From the NCBI GenBank assembly GCA_041890495.1, contig CP169086.1, forward strand, positions 3,038,001 through 3,102,000: DNA of 64,000 bases, given 5' to 3'. The position numbers were made by a program, and so were the translations under genes. The stretch's first letter is position 1. Every line of letters begins with the position of its first letter. The stretch comes from Escherichia boydii. Its GTDB lineage: Bacteria > Pseudomonadota > Gammaproteobacteria > Enterobacterales > Enterobacteriaceae. The notes beneath the pieces are model-generated. The model was not told the origin of the DNA. It worked only from the letters and a program-made list of their open reading frames with translations, and did not search any database. Of the stretch, positions 23,865 to 31,683 are shown in pieces.

Positions 23865-25492
23865 AACTGGAATTTAGAGACAAAACCAAAACCCTGATCG
23901 ACAGCCTGAAAAGCATCTGTGCGAACTACGGTCTGGGTAACGACGGTAACGAATTCAAAATCATCACTCAGGCATTCCTGTACAAATTCCTGAACGACAA
24001 ATTCGCCTTTGAAGCCAAAAAGGTGGATAAAAGCATCGCCAGCGCCGAAAAATGGGAAGTAGCGCTCAATCAGATGAGCGAAGAACAGCGGGAAAAGCTG
24101 CAACTGAAGATGAGCGCCGACACCGCGCGTCTGAAGCCGCATCACTTCATTCAGTATTTATACAACCGTCAAAATGAGGCCAATTTCGCTATCACCTTTG
24201 ACGACACCCTGATGGACATCGCCGCCACCAACAATGACGTCTTCGCGGTCAAAACCGACGGCGGCGCGAAAGTGGTGCTGTTTGAACGCCTCAGCCAGTA
24301 CATCGCCGACGAATCAAAGCGCGATGACTTCTGCCGCGCCATCATCAACAAACTGGCCGATTTCAGCTTTGAACGCATCTTCACGCAAAAATTCGACTTC
24401 TACGCCACTATCTTTGAATACCTGATCAAAGATTACAACAGCAACTCCGGCGGCAAATACGCGGAGTACTACACACCCCACGCCGTGGCGCGCATCATGG
24501 CGGAAATTCTGGTGCCGAAAGCGCAGCAGGGCGTGGTGCGCAACGTAAGCTGTTACGATCCGTCCGCCGGTTCCGGCACCTTACTGATGAACGTGGCGCA
24601 CGCAATCGGGGAAGATCGTTGCAGCATATTTGCGCAGGATATCTCGCAGAAATCCTCCAGCCTGCTCCGTCTGAACCTGATCCTCAACAATTTGGTGCAT
24701 TCGATCCCTAACGTTATCCAGGGCAACACTATTCTGCATCCGTTCCACAAAGACGGCAGCGCGCTGAAACACTTTGACTACATCGTATCCAACCCACCGT
24801 TTAAGATGGATTTCAGCGACTTCCGCGACGAGCTGGACAGCAAGGAAAACCAGCAACGCTTCTTTGCCGGGATACCGAAAATCAAAGCCAAAGCCAGGGA
24901 CAAAATGGAGATTTACCAGTTGTTCCTGCAACACATTATTTTCTCACTGAAACCGGGTGGCAAAGCGGCGGTCGTAGTGCCGACTGGTTTTATCACCGCG
25001 CAGTCGGGTATTGATAAAGGCATTCGCGAACATCTGGTGAAAAATAAGATGCTGGCGGGCGTGGTCTCCATGCCGTCGAATATCTTCGCCACCACCGGCA
25101 CCAACGTGTCGATCCTATTTATTGACGCCAGTAACGAAGAGAAAGTGGTTTTGATCGACGCCTCAAATTTAGGTGAAAAAGTCAAAGACGGCAAAAATCA
25201 AAAGACAGTACTGACCGAAGAAGAAGAGCAACGCATCTGCGAAGTGTTCAATAATAAATGGAGCGAAGAAGATTTCTCAGTGGTGGTCAGCTATGACGAC
25301 CTCGCCGCGAAAAATTACTCGTTCAGCGCCGGGCAGTATTTTTATGTAAAAATGGAATATACCGATATGACTCCGGAGCAGTTTTCAACGAAAATGAAAG
25401 AGTTTACGGATAATCTTGAGAATTTGTTTAGCAAGTCGCAAAAGCTGGAAACTGATATTACGAAACAGATTGCGGGGCTAAAGTATGAGTAA
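23858..25492 (+). CDS. hsdM: Type I DNA N6-adenine methyltransferase subunit HsdM
   Basis: A 544-residue modification subunit. After the helical HsdM_N domain comes YYTPHAVARIMAEIL, the SAM-binding motif I DPSAGSG (residues 234-240) and the catalytic NPPF (312-315), then GGKAAVVVPTGFI. It methylates adenine in the target chosen by HsdS. Translation starts at a GTG 4 codons before the end of hsdR frame overlap, with CCGGAG 8 nt upstream. Its stop overlaps hsdS by 8 bp, so the three subunits are coupled. Confidence 0.95.
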   Translation: MVELEFRDKTKTLIDSLKSICANYGLGNDGNEFKIITQAFLYKFLNDKFAFEAKKVDKSIASAEKWEVALNQMSEEQREKLQLKMSADTARLKPHHFIQYLYNRQNEANFAITFDDTLMDIAATNNDVFAVKTDGGAKVVLFERLSQYIADESKRDDFCRAIINKLADFSFERIFTQKFDFYATIFEYLIKDYNSNSGGKYAEYYTPHAVARIMAEILVPKAQQGVVRNVSCYDPSAGSGTLLMNVAHAIGEDRCSIFAQDISQKSSSLLRLNLILNNLVHSIPNVIQGNTILHPFHKDGSALKHFDYIVSNPPFKMDFSDFRDELDSKENQQRFFAGIPKIKAKARDKMEIYQLFLQHIIFSLKPGGKAAVVVPTGFITAQSGIDKGIREHLVKNKMLAGVVSMPSNIFATTGTNVSILFIDASNEEKVVLIDASNLGEKVKDGKNQKTVLTEEEEQRICEVFNNKWSEEDFSVVVSYDDLAAKNYSFSAGQYFYVKMEYTDMTPEQFSTKMKEFTDNLENLFSKSQKLETDITKQIAGLKYE

Positions 25493-26804
25493 TCAGATCA
25501 ATTCAACGCTCGGCGATTTGGTTAAAGCGGGTGGCGGAGTCATACATACAGGTCCTTTTGGAAGCCAACTCCATGCTGAGGACTATGTTGCTGAAGGTAT
25601 TCCTTGCATTATGCCTGCGAATATGAAGGACAATAGAGTAGATCTTTCCAAGATTTCATTTATTTCAGATAAAGATGCTCAACGGTTGTCGAAATATCTC
25701 GTTAAAGAAGGTGACATTGTTTACAGCCGAAGAGGTAATGTCACACTCAAAGCGCTGATCAGAAAAAATGAAGTTGGCTATTTTTGTGGTACAGGCTGCT
25801 TGTTATTAAGACCTGGTAATCTGCTTGACTCTGACTACCTAACTTATTATCTGAGCACACCAAAAATTCAGTCATGGATTATTAGCCAAGCTATTGGGGC
25901 GACTATGCCTAATCTCAATACGGGAATTTTGGCGAGGATTCCTTTTTCAGGTCCTGAAAAGGCTATTCAGGAGAAAATTTCATCTGTGCTTAAGACCATT
26001 GATGACAAAATAGAACTTAACAACCGTATCAACGCTGAATTGGAAGCGATGGCGAAGACGCTGCACGACTACTGGTTTGTACAGTTTGATTTCCCTGATG
26101 CCAACGGAAAACCGTATAAGTCCTCCGGCGGGAAGATGGAGTATAACGACATACTAGAACATGAAATTCCGGCGGGTTGGAGTGTAGACACTTTATCGGC
26201 TTGGATTGCTAATGATAAAACTGGAGATTGGGGAAAAGAAAATAGAGAAGGAAATTATACACTTCAGGTTAATTGTATCAGAGGTGCTGACATTAATAGT
26301 ATGAATGGTTATGGTAATACATCAATGCCAGTCAGATACATCTCAGGGAAAAACGAAAAAAAGTTGTTATCCGCTTACGATTTTGTTATTGAAATCTCTG
26401 GCGGAAGTCCTACACAATCAACTGGACGCATGACCTTTATTACAAAGGAAATGTTGGACCGTTTCGCTCACCCAGTTATATGTTCTAATTTTTGCAAGGC
26501 AATAACCCTCAAAGATAATTTGTATTTCTATAACTTTGCATACACATGGAACGACATTTACAACAAAGGAATATTATTTGGTTGGGAAGGTAAGACTAGT
26601 GGTATAAAAAACTTACTTTTTGATTCTTTTGTCGATAAACATCATGTATGTATTCCACATAAAGATCTCGTAAAGATATTTCATGATATTATGGTACCAC
26701 TCCACCAAAAAAAACAAAATAATCTTAAAGAGAATGCAGAATTGGAAAAACTCCGCGATTGGCTCCTTCCTCTACTGATAAACGGGCAGGTCAAGGTAAA
26801 ATAA
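25485..26804 (+). CDS. hsdS: Type I specificity subunit HsdS
   Basis: A 439-residue specificity subunit with two target recognition domains. TRD1 spans ~1-165 and begins NSTLGDLVKAGGGVIHTGPFGSQL. A central conserved helix is IDDKIELNNRINAELEAMAKTLHDYWF. TRD2 spans ~225-400, and a distal helix NNLKENAELEKLRDWLLPLLING closes the protein. Both TRDs, above all TRD2 (about 26200-26680), are much more AT-rich than the helix segments, the usual sign of TRD exchange. The recognition sequence cannot be predicted here. Confidence 0.93.
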   Translation: MSNQINSTLGDLVKAGGGVIHTGPFGSQLHAEDYVAEGIPCIMPANMKDNRVDLSKISFISDKDAQRLSKYLVKEGDIVYSRRGNVTLKALIRKNEVGYFCGTGCLLLRPGNLLDSDYLTYYLSTPKIQSWIISQAIGATMPNLNTGILARIPFSGPEKAIQEKISSVLKTIDDKIELNNRINAELEAMAKTLHDYWFVQFDFPDANGKPYKSSGGKMEYNDILEHEIPAGWSVDTLSAWIANDKTGDWGKENREGNYTLQVNCIRGADINSMNGYGNTSMPVRYISGKNEKKLLSAYDFVIEISGGSPTQSTGRMTFITKEMLDRFAHPVICSNFCKAITLKDNLYFYNFAYTWNDIYNKGILFGWEGKTSGIKNLLFDSFVDKHHVCIPHKDLVKIFHDIMVPLHQKKQNNLKENAELEKLRDWLLPLLINGQVKVK

Positions 26805-26816
26805 TTCCCTTCATGT

Positions 26817-26855
26817 TGAGCGAGGCGCATTCCAGATCCTCACGCGCCTCGCTCA
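26817..26855. repeat. Inverted repeat after hsdS
   Basis: TGAGCGAGGCGC (26817-26828) and GCGCCTCGCTCA (26844-26855) can form a 12-bp stem with a 15-nt loop just after hsdS. It lacks a U-run but may still end or stabilise the hsd transcript. The following AT-rich stretch to 27112 shows no gene. Confidence 0.6.
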
Positions 26856-27112
26856 CCATAACTCGAACCCTGCCATCCATTACTGATAGCGGTATCTTTT
26901 ACATTTACCAGTATTAATTATTACTCACCAAGAAGATCTATACCGTCATGAAAGATCTTTCTTTTCAGTACGAATAGATAGTCAATTCGGTTTAGTTAAT
27001 CGTTGGGTTATACATCGTTAATAATATCGTTAATATTTATAGTATAGATTCCTTTTAAGGTCTGTGATTTATTTAAACTGAATATTGATGAAGTGATTCG
27101 TTATGACTTATC

Positions 27113-27355
27113 TCAATGGATTGTTAATTTTGCATAGTCAAAGGGAGAATAAGCTTTCTGCATATTGGCATCCAAATAATCAGCTCATCACTGCAACATC
27201 AGCCTGCGTTCATCCAAAAGCCTGGCCTTATGAATGTAAGCTGCACGCACAGAGTTGCGTTCCTGGTGACTCATCTGCAGCTCCACTGCATCCCTCGACT
27301 ACAATCCTGACTCAATTAACGAACTACACACCATAGTTTTAAAACCATGTCCGCA
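27113..27355 (-). pseudogene. C-terminal remnant of a P4-type tyrosine integrase
   Basis: On the minus strand 81 codons read CGHGFKTMVCSSLIESGL, stop, SRDAVELQMSHQERNSVRAA, YIHKARLLDERRLMLQ, two stops, ADYLDANMQKAYSPFDYAK. This is the C-terminal catalytic end of P4/CP4 integrases: the HGF segment with the catalytic His and the SHQERNSVRAAYIHKA segment are typical. The three in-frame stops fall where Trp codons are usual. The catalytic Arg/Tyr context upstream is gone. It lies 89 bp from leuX, a classical integration site, so it records an old integration event. Confidence 0.85.
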
Positions 27356-27403
27356 TACTTCCGAATAGCGAGGAAAGCCTTGCGGATACTGCATTTCAGG
27401 CAC

Positions 27404-27427
27404 AAAAAAAGCCGCCCTTGAGCGACT
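27404..27427 (-). terminator. Terminator of leuX
   Basis: Read on the minus strand, AGTCGC, loop, GCGGCT (one G-U pair) is followed by a run of seven T. It ends the tRNA transcript. Confidence 0.8.
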
Positions 27428-27443
27428 CGATTTGCATACGATG

Positions 27444-27528
27444 TGGTGCCGAAGGCCGGACTCGAACCGGCACGTATTTCTACGGTTGATTTTGAATCAA
27501 CTGCGTCTACCGATTTCGCCACTTCGGC
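27444..27528 (-). tRNA. leuX: tRNA-Leu (anticodon CAA)
   Basis: An 85-nt tRNA with encoded CCA. The acceptor stem GCCGAAG pairs with CTTCGGC; the anticodon loop TTCAAAA gives CAA (decodes UUG); a long variable arm and GGTTCGAGTCC T-arm identify tRNA-Leu. In E. coli this gene (leuX) is a known island insertion site, and the adjacent integrase remnant fits that here. Confidence 0.97.
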
Positions 27529-27634
27529 ACTGAAGAGGTATGCGGAAAACGTTGTGGATTATACCTGTCGCACGCCACCATGCAAGCGACGACGCGCGAA
27601 ACCCGCGCTAAGTGCCCAAAAAAACAGCTCCCTT

Positions 27635-28357
27635 TCACTCCAGCTCAGACACCGCCAGCCGAATCACCCTCGCCGCCTTCTGCTCCGGCAGCGCCAGCAC
27701 CTTCGCCCACATCTCCTGCACCATATCGCAGGAGAGCTTCTCTTTGCCCGCCGCCTTTTCCGGCATCTGCAGCAGCTGGATGTCCTCGCCGTACTTATCG
27801 GCAAGTTGCTTCATAATAGGTCGGACATCCTCGACGGCAGCCTCGCGTTCGGCCGGGGTCACGGTGTGGCGGTTTTTGCCGTAGGCCGCGCGCATCATGT
27901 CGGCGTCGGCCTGCATGCGCCGCGTCATCAGGTCTTTATCCAGCATGCGCATCGGGTTCACGCCGCCCTTCACCATCGGGTAGAGGAAGCGGAAGCAGGC
28001 GTCGTCGCTCACCTTCTGGATGGCGGCGGTCTGCTCCATGTTGATGGTCATGTAGTTCACCACGTTGGCGTCCGGCGCGTTTTGCAGGCGCGACATCTGC
28101 AGATGCAGGATCTGCGGCTGGATGGTGTCGATAATCTGCTGCTCCGGCTCGCCCGCTTTTTGCAGGGCGGCCATCTGGTCGAGGATGCGCTGATGCAGCG
28201 CGGGCTCCTGCTCCTTAATCACCTGCCAGGCGGGCATCGCGTTGAGGGTGGTATCAATCTGGTGTTCGGGGGCACGCTGCTTATCGAAGAATACCCAGAA
28301 CGCCACGGCGGCAGCCGCAATGACGACAATCACAATACGGGTCCACGTTTTATTCAT
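27635..28357 (-). CDS. Hypothetical membrane-anchored or secreted protein
   Basis: A 240-residue protein. The N-terminus MNKTWTRIVIVVIAAAAVAFWVFF is a signal-anchor or uncleaved signal; the rest is hydrophilic, helical and Met/Gln-rich with no recognised motif (two Cys in the mature part). I do not recognise the family. It lies between leuX and miaE, on the strand of miaE, 30 bp downstream of it, so it may share transcription with miaE. High GC content and codon use match the core genome. Confidence 0.6.
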   Translation of the reverse strand: MNKTWTRIVIVVIAAAAVAFWVFFDKQRAPEHQIDTTLNAMPAWQVIKEQEPALHQRILDQMAALQKAGEPEQQIIDTIQPQILHLQMSRLQNAPDANVVNYMTINMEQTAAIQKVSDDACFRFLYPMVKGGVNPMRMLDKDLMTRRMQADADMMRAAYGKNRHTVTPAEREAAVEDVRPIMKQLADKYGEDIQLLQMPEKAAGKEKLSCDMVQEMWAKVLALPEQKAARVIRLAVSELE

Positions 28358-28387
28358 CTCGCATCCTTATCCTTTCGCTATGCCGGT

Positions 28388-29146
28388 TTACACCGGCACG
28401 CCGCTGTGGAAGCGAAACTCGTTGTCCGGTGTCGAGATAAGTGTGGCTTCAATTTCGCCAAAAAGCTGTATGCGCGGTGAGATATCGTCGTCGCTCACCT
28501 GCCGGGCAAGCGTCAGGTAGTCCTGATAATGGCGCGCTTCCGAGCGCAGCAGCGAGAGATAGAACTTCTGCAGGTCGTTGTCGAGGAACGGGGTCAGCGC
28601 GGCGAAGCGTTCGCAGGAGCGGGCTTCGATGTAGGCGCCGCAGATGAGCTTGTCGATCAGCGTCAGCGGTTCGTGGGTGCGCACTTCCTTCAGCATCCCT
28701 TTGGCGTAGCGGCTGGCGGTGATTTTGACGTATGGAATATCGCGGGCCAGCATCGCCTCGCGCACCTGCCAGAAGTGGTGCAGCTCCTCTTTGATCAGCA
28801 GCACCATGCTGTCGATGAGCGCCTGGCCCCACGGGTCGTCGGTTTTGGGCATCACGCTTTTGCCAATCTGCCTGTGCAGGGCGATGAAGTCCGGCTCCGG
28901 GCCGTCGCGGAAGGTGAACTGTTCGTAGGGTTTGAGCCAGTCGAGCAGCGCGTCGGCACCGCTTTCGTCGGCGACGTATTTACGCACCAGCAGCAGCGCG
29001 GTCTGGGCGGCCTTGAGCTCGCACACCATGTGGTCGGTGAGCAGCAGCGGCAGGTTCGCCGGGTCGCGGGCTTTATCAATCCATGCTTGCGGAGTCGGGC
29101 ACTGGAGGAAGTTGAGTACGGGGGCGAGTATCTGCGGGTAATCCAT
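28388..29146 (-). CDS. miaE: tRNA-(ms2io6A37) hydroxylase MiaE
   Basis: A 252-residue non-haem di-iron monooxygenase that hydroxylates ms2i6A37 in tRNA to ms2io6A. Iron-ligand helices are visible: KEELHHFWQV (Glu and His), RSCERFAAL and RSEARHYQDYLTLA (E..H). I chose ATG 29146 (MDYPQILAPVLNFL) because the longer frame upstream is the shifted 3' end of rraB, not part of miaE. It follows rraB by 46 bp. E. coli K-12 lacks miaE; Salmonella and Enterobacter carry it, so it belongs to the resident genome. Confidence 0.92.
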   Translation of the reverse strand: MDYPQILAPVLNFLQCPTPQAWIDKARDPANLPLLLTDHMVCELKAAQTALLLVRKYVADESGADALLDWLKPYEQFTFRDGPEPDFIALHRQIGKSVMPKTDDPWGQALIDSMVLLIKEELHHFWQVREAMLARDIPYVKITASRYAKGMLKEVRTHEPLTLIDKLICGAYIEARSCERFAALTPFLDNDLQKFYLSLLRSEARHYQDYLTLARQVSDDDISPRIQLFGEIEATLISTPDNEFRFHSGVPV

Positions 29147-29192
29147 GGTTCTGCCTTGAAAAAGCGGTGGCGCTCGCCACCGCCTGAAACGC

Positions 29193-29618
29193 TTAGTGAC
29201 GCACGCCGTCGTCGTCTTCGTCGACGTAATCTTCGTCGTCGCCTTCTTCGCCGTCTTCGCCGTTGGGATCTTCAAGTAAGTGCCCCAACCGTCGTACTCA
29301 ACGTCAAATTTCTCCGCCAGCGTCATCAGTTGTTCAACCTGGGCATCGATCAGATCGGCATTCAACGCGCACTCGCTGAGGATGTCGCAGCAAATCACGA
29401 TATCACCATCTTCAACTTCCAGCTCTTCTGGACTCGGTCACTTCATAACCAAGTTTAAACGCTTCAACTGCTGCTTTTTCCAGGGTTTCCAGATCGTCTG
29501 CGGAAAGATGGTGTTCGATGGTGTACAGCGCGTCCGGATCGCTGCCATCTTCCAGTAATTCTTCAATAATCAAACGTGTTTCTTCACGCTGTTCTTCCAG
29601 TTGTTCCGGGTTTGCCAT
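29193..29618 (-). pseudogene. rraB: rraB (RNase E inhibitor) with two compensating frameshifts
   Basis: RraB binds the RNase E degradosome and alters mRNA decay. The reading frame starts MANPEQLEEQREETRLI and is E. coli-like, but an extra base near 29433 (TGACCGAGTCCAG, where GAT/GAC-CC is expected) shifts it. Translation continues in a second frame with CCDILSECALNADLI. A missing base in an A-run near 29274 (TTCAAGTAAG for TTCAAAGTAAG, plus strand) shifts it back to the acidic tail ending DDDGVRH. The two errors cancel: total length is 142 codons including the stop, close to the usual size. Either a double mutation or sequence error; the clustering and homopolymer context favour error. Confidence 0.85.
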
Positions 29619-29715
29619 GGCTCATTCCTCTTAATGTCCTGCCGATACTCTTATTGTCACACACCACTGACATTGCCTCCACCTTTGTGACAAAGATTTA
29701 TGCTTTAGACTTGCA

Positions 29716-29754
29716 AATGAATAACCATCCATATAAATTGAATTTTAATTCATT
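29716..29754 (+). promoter_or_regulatory. Paired ARG boxes of argI
   Basis: Two ArgR sites, AATGAATAACCATCCATA (29716-29733) and ATTGAATTTTAATTCATT (29737-29754), are separated by 3 bp. The second holds a perfect TGAAT-N4-ATTCA. This is the standard arrangement of arginine repressor sites and looks the same as in E. coli argI. Confidence 0.92.
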
Positions 29755-29779
29755 GAGGCGTTAGCCACAGGAGGGATCT

Positions 29780-30783
29780 ATGTCTGGGTTTTATCATAAG
29801 CATTTCCTGAAATTACTCGATTTCACGCCAGCTGAACTCAACAGCCTGCTGCAGTTAGCCGCGAAGCTGAAAGCCGATAAGAAAAGTGGTAAAGAAGAAG
29901 CCAAACTCACTGGTAAAAACATCGCGCTCATCTTCGAAAAAGACTCGACTCGTACCCGATGCTCTTTCGAAGTTGCCGCATATGACCAGGGTGCTCGCGT
30001 TACTTATCTCGGCCCAAGCGGCAGCCAGATTGGTCATAAAGAGTCGATTAAAGACACTGCCCGCGTGCTGGGTCGCATGTATGACGGTATTCAGTATCGC
30101 GGCTATGGTCAGGAGATTGTCGAAACACTGGCGGAATACGCTGGCGTGCCAGTATGGAACGGCCTGACCAATGAGTTCCACCCCACCCAGCTGCTGGCGG
30201 ATCTTCTCACCATGCAGGAGCATTTGCCCGGTAAAACATTCAACGAAATGACGCTGGTCTATGCAGGTGACGCACGTAACAACATGGGAAACTCGATGCT
30301 TGAAGCTGCGGCGCTTACCGGTCTGGATTTGCGTCTGGTCGCGCCAAAGGCATGCTGGCCGGAAGCTGCGCTGGTTACGGAATGCCGCGCCCTGGCACAG
30401 CAAAATGGCGGGGATATTACGCTGACGGAAGATGTAGCCAAAGGAGTTGAAGGTGCTGACCTTTATCTATACCGATGTATGGGTGTCGATGGGTGAAGCA
30501 AAAGAGAAATGGGCGGAACGGATTGCATTGCTGCGTGATTATCAGGTGAACAGCAAGATGATGCAGTTGACTGGTAACCCGGAGGTCAAATTCCTCCACT
30601 GCCTGCCCGCGTTCATGACGACCAGACGACGCTTGGTAAGAAAATGGCGGAAGATTTGGCCTACATGGCGGAATGGAAGTGACTGATGAGGTGTTTGAGT
30701 CGGCGGCGAGCATCGTGTTCGACCAGGCGGAAAACCGGATGCATACGATTAAAGCGGTGATGGTGGCGACGCTTGGGGAATGA
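29780..30783 (+). pseudogene. argI: argI ornithine carbamoyltransferase with three frameshifts
   Basis: Ornithine carbamoyltransferase of arginine synthesis. The first ~228 codons are intact, including the carbamoyl-phosphate loop STRTR and FHPTQ. Then an extra C near 30461 (GACCTTTATC for GACTTTATC), a missing C near 30612 (TTCATGAC for TTCCATGAC) and a missing A near 30655 break the frame. Corrected, the product has 334 residues with HCLPAFHD and ends KAVMVATLGE. The body is nearly E. coli ArgI as I recall it, with four or so differences. As written the enzyme would be truncated; another OTC (arcB) lies at 41340. Confidence 0.88.
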
Positions 30784-30793
30784 TTGACTCCTC

Positions 30794-30837
30794 TGCGGTC
30801 TGGTGCCCTCCCCCGCCCATCTCCCACGGGGAGAGGG
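30794..30837. repeat. Dispersed hairpin repeat, copy 1
   Basis: TGCGGTCTGGTGCCCTC followed by CTCCCAC-GG-GAGAGGG-type hairpin sequence. A second copy in the same orientation lies at 37953. The pair brackets the xylonate gene cassette. Confidence 0.8.
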
Positions 30838-30920
30838 AGAACACCGGCTCCATTTCATTGATTTTTCACCCCGAAAAAGGTACGTTTTCGCCTTCATTCC
30901 AGCGTGGACATGCCAGCATT

Positions 30921-31679
30921 ATGCCGATTATTCAGTCTGTTGAACGTGCGTTGCAGATCCTCGACCTGTTCAACGAGCAGGCCACCGAGCTTAAGATCAC
31001 CGACATCAGCAAACTGATGGGGCTGAGCAAGAGTACCCTCCACTCGCTGCTGAAAACCCTGCAGCTTCACGGCTATATCGATCAGAACCCGGAGAACGGT
31101 AAATATCGCCTCGGCATGAAGCTGGTCGAGCGCGGTCATTTTGTCGTGGGTTCCATCGATATTCGTCAGAAGGCGAAAGGCTGGCTGACGGAGCTGTCCC
31201 AGCGGACCGGGCAGACCACCCATCTGGGGATCCTGGACGGGCGTGAAGGGGTCTATATCGAGAAGATTGAAGGCAAGCTGGCCGCCATCGCCTATTCACG
31301 CATCGGCCGCCGCCTGCCGGTTCACGCCACTGCCATCGGCAAGGTGTTGATTGCCTGGCTGGGCGAGGCCGAGCTGAACGCCCTGCTGGAGGGCTATCAG
31401 TACACCACCTTTACGCCCGCAACCCTCGCCTCCCGCGAAGCGTTAATGACCGCCCTGACGCAGACCCGCGAGCAGGGTTACGCCCTGGACCGCGAAGAGA
31501 ACGAGCAGGGCGTGCGCTGCGTGGCGGTGCCGGTGTGGAACCACGAATCCCGCGTGATTGCCGCCCTGAGCCTGTCGACGCTGACCTCCCGCGTGGACGA
31601 CGCCGAGCTGGCTAATTTCCGCGAGCAGCTTCAGCAGGCCGGGCTCGCACTGTCACGCGCGCTGGGCTACCCGGCCTGA
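30921..31679 (+). CDS. xynR: IclR-family regulator XynR (YagI-like)
   Basis: A 252-residue IclR-type repressor: winged helix with ITDISKLMGLSKSTLHSLLKTL (residues ~28-49), then an effector domain with GREGVYIEKIEG, RLPVHATAIGKVL and EENEQGVRCVAVPV. The sequence is close to E. coli K-12 YagI/XynR as I recall it, which represses the xylonate genes yagEF. ATG 30921 (MPIIQSVERAL) is used; a clear ribosome site is absent. It converges on yagH with 4 bp between the stops and lies beside argI, the same order as in K-12 CP4-6 beside argF. Confidence 0.9.
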   Translation: MPIIQSVERALQILDLFNEQATELKITDISKLMGLSKSTLHSLLKTLQLHGYIDQNPENGKYRLGMKLVERGHFVVGSIDIRQKAKGWLTELSQRTGQTTHLGILDGREGVYIEKIEGKLAAIAYSRIGRRLPVHATAIGKVLIAWLGEAELNALLEGYQYTTFTPATLASREALMTALTQTREQGYALDREENEQGVRCVAVPVWNHESRVIAALSLSTLTSRVDDAELANFREQLQQAGLALSRALGYPA

Positions 31680-31683
31680 GCCG

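Noticed and set aside
20766..26804. Frameshift or loss in hsdRMS
   Set aside because: All three genes are full length with intact nuclease, helicase, methyltransferase and TRD features.
27103..27336. 77-codon plus-strand ORF near leuX
   Set aside because: It lies opposite the integrase remnant and has no family resemblance or conserved feature.
28388..29398. Apparent 336-residue RraB-MiaE fusion
   Set aside because: The first ~84 residues are the frameshifted 3' end of rraB; MiaE has its own ATG at 29146.
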